Shown here: positions 31,992-33,732 of the stretch, one piece after another | How positions within the stretch are numbered: the first letter of the stretch is position 1 | Layout of the letters: the number at the start of each line of letters is the position of its first letter | DNA from: a virus | Direction: 5' to 3' (one strand) | Virus record (IMG/VR): IMGVR_UViG_3300033153_007392 | Location: 1 to 33,732 of that record | Length of the DNA stretch: 33,732 nucleotides | Notes under the pieces: model-generated | The model's database searches: none | The model's input: the letters and a program-made list of their open reading frames with translations, nothing else | Told to the model about the DNA's origin: nothing | Made by a program: the position numbers and the translations under genes

Positions 31992-32031
31992 CCCTGTTGG
32001 CATGGCTGGCGTATATACGGCAAGAACAGGG
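31992..32031. promoter_or_regulatory. Inverted repeat with central palindrome
   Basis: CCCTGTT (31992-31998) and AACAGGG (32025-32031) enclose a perfect 10-base palindrome CGTATATACG (32010-32019), flanked by near-symmetric GGC/GGC-type bases. Its place about 110 bases upstream of the early promoter suits a regulator or replication-protein binding site. Function inferred only. Confidence 0.4.
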
Positions 32032-32138
32032 ATTAGGCCCGCGGGGATTGCCCAGCCCCAAACACCCCCCAAGGTACCACCCAGGAACACCCCGTTGTTA
32101 AGCGCGAAAAATAACTTGAAAAAAAGTGAAAATAAAGC

Positions 32139-32167
32139 TTGCAATCCTTCGCGCATAGGGTTATTCT
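32139..32167 (+). promoter_or_regulatory. Sigma70-type promoter, family member 3
   Basis: -35 TTGCAA (32139-32144), 17-base spacer with CTTCGCGCA, -10 TATTCT (32162-32167). The A-rich stretch just upstream (32107-32136) may act as an UP element. The predicted start is near 32174, just before the Cys-rich early gene. Confidence 0.75.
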
Positions 32168-32209
32168 CGCAACATGCTTAAGAACGGAAACCAAAATGAA
32201 GGGGCACAA

Positions 32210-32524
32210 ATGAATTCAGTACAGGACGCGGACCCGAAGACGGTAGAACGGTTCGAGAAGAAGCTAGCCGCTGGCAAAGCGACATGCGGAATATGTAACA
32301 CGCCGATATGTAAAGACTGCGGCGGTTGTGATTGCCAGGGGTGTGACTGCCAGCGCGCGCCCAAGACGCCGGACATTGACGACACAGTGAAGTCTTGTCC
32401 TCAATGCGATACGCCTAACCAGTTTGGCGAGTTGTGCAACGAATGTAGGCGTTATGAAGAATATGACGCTATGGCGGCGCGCAAGGAAGATTATGAACGG
32501 TTCGGGCCATATCAAACAAAATGA
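32210..32524 (+). CDS. Cys-rich early protein with two zinc-type clusters, 104 aa
   Basis: ATG 32210 is preferred because AAGGGG lies seven bases upstream. The in-frame ATG 32174 would coincide with the predicted transcript start and would be leaderless (116 aa). Residues 26-48 are unusually dense in cysteine (CGICNTPICKDCGGCDCQG and two more), followed by CPQC and CNEC near 70-85. The layout suggests several bound zinc ions. First gene behind promoter 3, so probably early and abundant. The TGA overlaps the next gene's leader. Confidence 0.75.
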   Translation: MNSVQDADPKTVERFEKKLAAGKATCGICNTPICKDCGGCDCQGCDCQRAPKTPDIDDTVKSCPQCDTPNQFGELCNECRRYEEYDAMAARKEDYERFGPYQTK

Positions 32525-32535
32525 AGGGCGAAGAA

Positions 32536-32745
32536 ATGACGAAAGCGCAAGCATTGAGACAGGCAAAAAAATGGTGGGGCAATTCAGCCTTTGCCGAGAA
32601 GGTACGGCGTGAAGGAAAGCTTGAGTATCAAATCGGTCTTGTCGTTATGGTTCTCTTACCCATGAAGGCCGTAAAGGGCACCGGCGATTCATGGCAAGAG
32701 GCTGTGGACGGCGTAAGCGAAAAGGAGAGGCGAACCCGTTTCTGA
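32536..32745 (+). CDS. Small hypothetical protein, 69 aa
   Basis: ATG 32536 has GAAGGG upstream; ATG 32521 in the same frame is an alternative. The N-terminus (MTKAQALRQAKKWWGNSAFA) resembles a common family of small phage proteins with an ALR-A-K-WG pattern, followed by a beta part (LEYQIGLVVMVLLPMKAVKG). Function unknown. Second gene of the early transcript. Confidence 0.7.
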   Translation: MTKAQALRQAKKWWGNSAFAEKVRREGKLEYQIGLVVMVLLPMKAVKGTGDSWQEAVDGVSEKERRTRF

Positions 32746-32786
32746 TTAAGCAGAATTGATGTATATACAACAAAGAAGGTGAAGCT

Positions 32787-33254
32787 ATGAGGAAAATTAA
32801 GTTTAGGGCCTGGATCAATTGGGGTGGTACGCAAGCCAAAGACAAAATGGTTAAGGTGTCCAGTTGGGATTCATTCGGCAATATAGGCACAACAATAAGC
32901 CGCGGCGGAACTAGATATGTAAAGCCTATTGCCCTCATGCAATACACCGGCCTTAAGGACAAGTACGGCAAAGAGATATACGAAGGTGATATATTGGCGC
33001 ACCGTTATGACTCCATGAAGCCTAAAGAAAAAAGCTTTGTGGGGGTTGTTGAATATCACGCCGACAAGATTATTGAAATCGGCTGGGAGAATGACGCGAC
33101 TAGGTTTACTGGCTTTGTGCTGAAAGGCTCTAACAGGCCATTGATTGATGAAGACTATTTTTCCAACATTTCCCACATGGGGGAGTATGAAGTAATCGGC
33201 AACGTATACGAGAACCCCACGCTATGGGACGCGCTACACTCGAAAGACACATGA
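32787..33254 (+). CDS. YopX-family protein
   Basis: A 155-residue protein matching the YopX family: MRKIKFRAWI at the start, then a beta-rich body with LMQYTGLKDKYGKEIYEGDI, the family hallmark, followed by GVVEYHADKIIEIGWENDAT and a C-terminal YEVIGNVYENPTL. Found in many phages and prophages in early or accessory regions; the function is unknown. Ribosome site AAGAAGGTGA. Overlaps the next small gene by ATGA. Confidence 0.9.
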   Translation: MRKIKFRAWINWGGTQAKDKMVKVSSWDSFGNIGTTISRGGTRYVKPIALMQYTGLKDKYGKEIYEGDILAHRYDSMKPKEKSFVGVVEYHADKIIEIGWENDATRFTGFVLKGSNRPLIDEDYFSNISHMGEYEVIGNVYENPTLWDALHSKDT

Positions 33255-33355
33255 GCTTGCCAACCCAACAGGAAGTTTGCGCGGATTGCCCGGACGAAGA
33301 AAAGGCGAAGTGTCGCGTATGGCAAGAGCTTACGGAAAAGGAAGGTGCAGAATGA
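33251..33355 (+). CDS. Microprotein with three cysteines, 34 aa
   Basis: ATG 33251 overlaps the YopX stop, and the TGA overlaps the next ATG. The product contains CADC followed by KCRVW and is mostly charged. The ribosome site is weak, so translation would rely on coupling. The exact stop-start fit on both sides supports it, but its size leaves doubt. Confidence 0.45.
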   Translation: MSLPTQQEVCADCPDEEKAKCRVWQELTEKEGAE

Positions 33356-33525
33356 CAGGGTACAAAAAACCAGCCAACTATCCCAAGCGGCACCTTGACC
33401 ATGACAGGTGCAGAACTTGTCACAAGGACGGGAACTGCTTACACCAAAGTTATGACGGCGTTGAGAATTGCCCGACCATTCAGCGGCACGAAGAAGGCAA
33501 CGAACCGACATTAAAGGGAGGATAA
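33352..33525 (+). CDS. Small Cys/His-rich protein, 57 aa
   Basis: ATG 33352 has a strong AAGGAAGG upstream and overlaps the previous stop; an open frame further upstream is less likely. The centre (DHDRCRTCHKDGNCLHQSY, then GVENCP) has four cysteines and two histidines placed as for a small zinc-binding fold. No family is named. Part of the small-gene run that passes through the contig junction. Confidence 0.7.
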   Translation: MTGYKKPANYPKRHLDHDRCRTCHKDGNCLHQSYDGVENCPTIQRHEEGNEPTLKGG

Positions 33526-33526
33526 T

Positions 33527-33732
33527 ATGAAGATCAGCAACAAAAGGCGCAAGATGATTCTGGATGCCGTTGGCTCTGCAATGACTGAAGCCATTGCCAC
33601 GTTGCCCCAATACACGCAAGGTGAGCTAACCCACCCACCCGACACATGGAGTGATGATGCGAAAGAGAAGTTTGATCTGTTGTCGGAAATGGAACACAGA
33701 GCACGTGTCAACATTGAACACGTATTTGCAAC
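33527..33732 (+). CDS. Junction-spanning small protein, N-terminal part
   Basis: ATG 33527 follows AGGGAGG. The frame stays open to the end of the window and continues in the left copy to the stop at 116-118, giving 69 residues. The basic N-terminus and acidic helical rest are as described for the left fragment. It is not a broken gene: only the linear cut of the map divides it. Confidence 0.75.
   Translation, partial: MKISNKRRKMILDAVGSAMTEAIATLPQYTQGELTHPPDTWSDDAKEKFDLLSEMEHRARVNIEHVFA
33619..33732. repeat. 114-bp terminal direct repeat, right copy
   Basis: Identical to positions 1-114. Merging the two gives a circle of 33,618 bp. Confidence 0.95.

Larger units (their letters stand above)
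31873..32209. other. 337-base non-coding region between late and early genes
   Basis: Holds, in order: a weak CCTGGG/CCCAGG inverted repeat (31885-31908), an 11-bp GC hairpin with a T-tract, a long inverted repeat with a central palindrome, a C-rich tract (about 32047-32098), an A-rich tract (32107-32136), and an early promoter. A possible 89-codon frame starting at 31912 covers this region but lacks a ribosome site. No convincing gene is seen. It could also hold the replication origin. Confidence 0.7.

Noticed and set aside
31912-32181. 89-codon plus-strand frame in the non-coding region
   Set aside because: No ribosome site, proline-rich random-looking product, and it runs over the terminator hairpin, the palindrome and the early promoter.

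Overview
The window looks like the complete genome of a tailed double-stranded DNA phage, cut open at an arbitrary point. The first 114 bases are repeated exactly as the last 114, and a 69-codon gene reads through the junction, so the natural map is probably circular (or circularly permuted) at about 33,618 bp. All convincing genes are on the + strand and are tightly packed, with many ATGA/TAATG stop-start overlaps. I see no integrase, repressor, tRNA, CRISPR array or insertion sequence, and no DNA polymerase, primase or helicase that I can recognise. Gene content (P22-type coat protein, DUF4055 portal, minor head protein, HK97 gp10-like protein, long tape measure) points to a virus with a long non-contractile tail. 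Lipoprotein signals, Sec signal peptides and a spanin-like lipoprotein imply a Gram-negative-type envelope. The Thr/Asn-rich secreted tail-region proteins recall proteins of the Planctomycetota-Verrucomicrobiota-Lentisphaerota group, but that host guess is inference only.

Layout. (1) About 32.1 kb through the junction to 2.9 kb: early/accessory genes, mostly small and unknown, under at least three related sigma70-type promoters that share the unusual core CTTGCAATnCTTCGCGCA. Recognisable products are a YopX-family protein, an ASCH-domain protein, an HNH/AP2-like domain fused to a C-terminal membrane helix, and a helix-turn-helix protein. (2) 3.2-6.6 kb: a recombination/replication module, with a probable single-strand annealing protein, a Cas4/RecB-like PD-(D/E)XK nuclease carrying a possible Fe-S cysteine set, a small zinc ribbon, and a DUF1376 replication-type protein. 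(3) 6.6-10.3 kb: small proteins, many with CxxC zinc-binding motifs, plus an FtsK-gamma-like winged helix. (4) 10.3-19.1 kb: packaging and head (small and large terminase, portal, scaffold, P22-like coat, a predicted lipoprotein, connector, minor head protein, HK97 gp10-like). (5) 19.1-24.8 kb: tail (terminator-like, tube, chaperone, tape measure, fibre). (6) 24.8-29.7 kb: an unusual block in which four of five proteins, including a beta-helix spike and an 851-residue LamG fibre-like protein, begin with Sec-type signal peptides. (7) 29.7-31.9 kb: probable lysis region with membrane proteins, an Rz1-like lipoprotein, a papain-family cysteine peptidase with an intact triad, and a DUF1353 protein. 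(8) 31.9-32.2 kb: the only long non-coding stretch, carrying a terminator-like hairpin, palindromes, an A-rich tract and an early promoter.

How it fits together. The early promoters would drive the small genes and then recombination/replication. A TTGACA/TAACAT promoter just before the small terminase may start the late operon, which runs to the hairpin near 31.95 kb. RNA hairpins around the head genes (after portal, after coat, and a terminator-like one near 16.84 kb) could tune protein ratios. The most interesting parts are the exported tail-region proteins, the papain-like enzyme where a murein hydrolase would be expected, the repeated promoter core, a recurring AAATGAAGG leader that makes tiny upstream reading frames, and the tandem hairpins with a compensatory base change.
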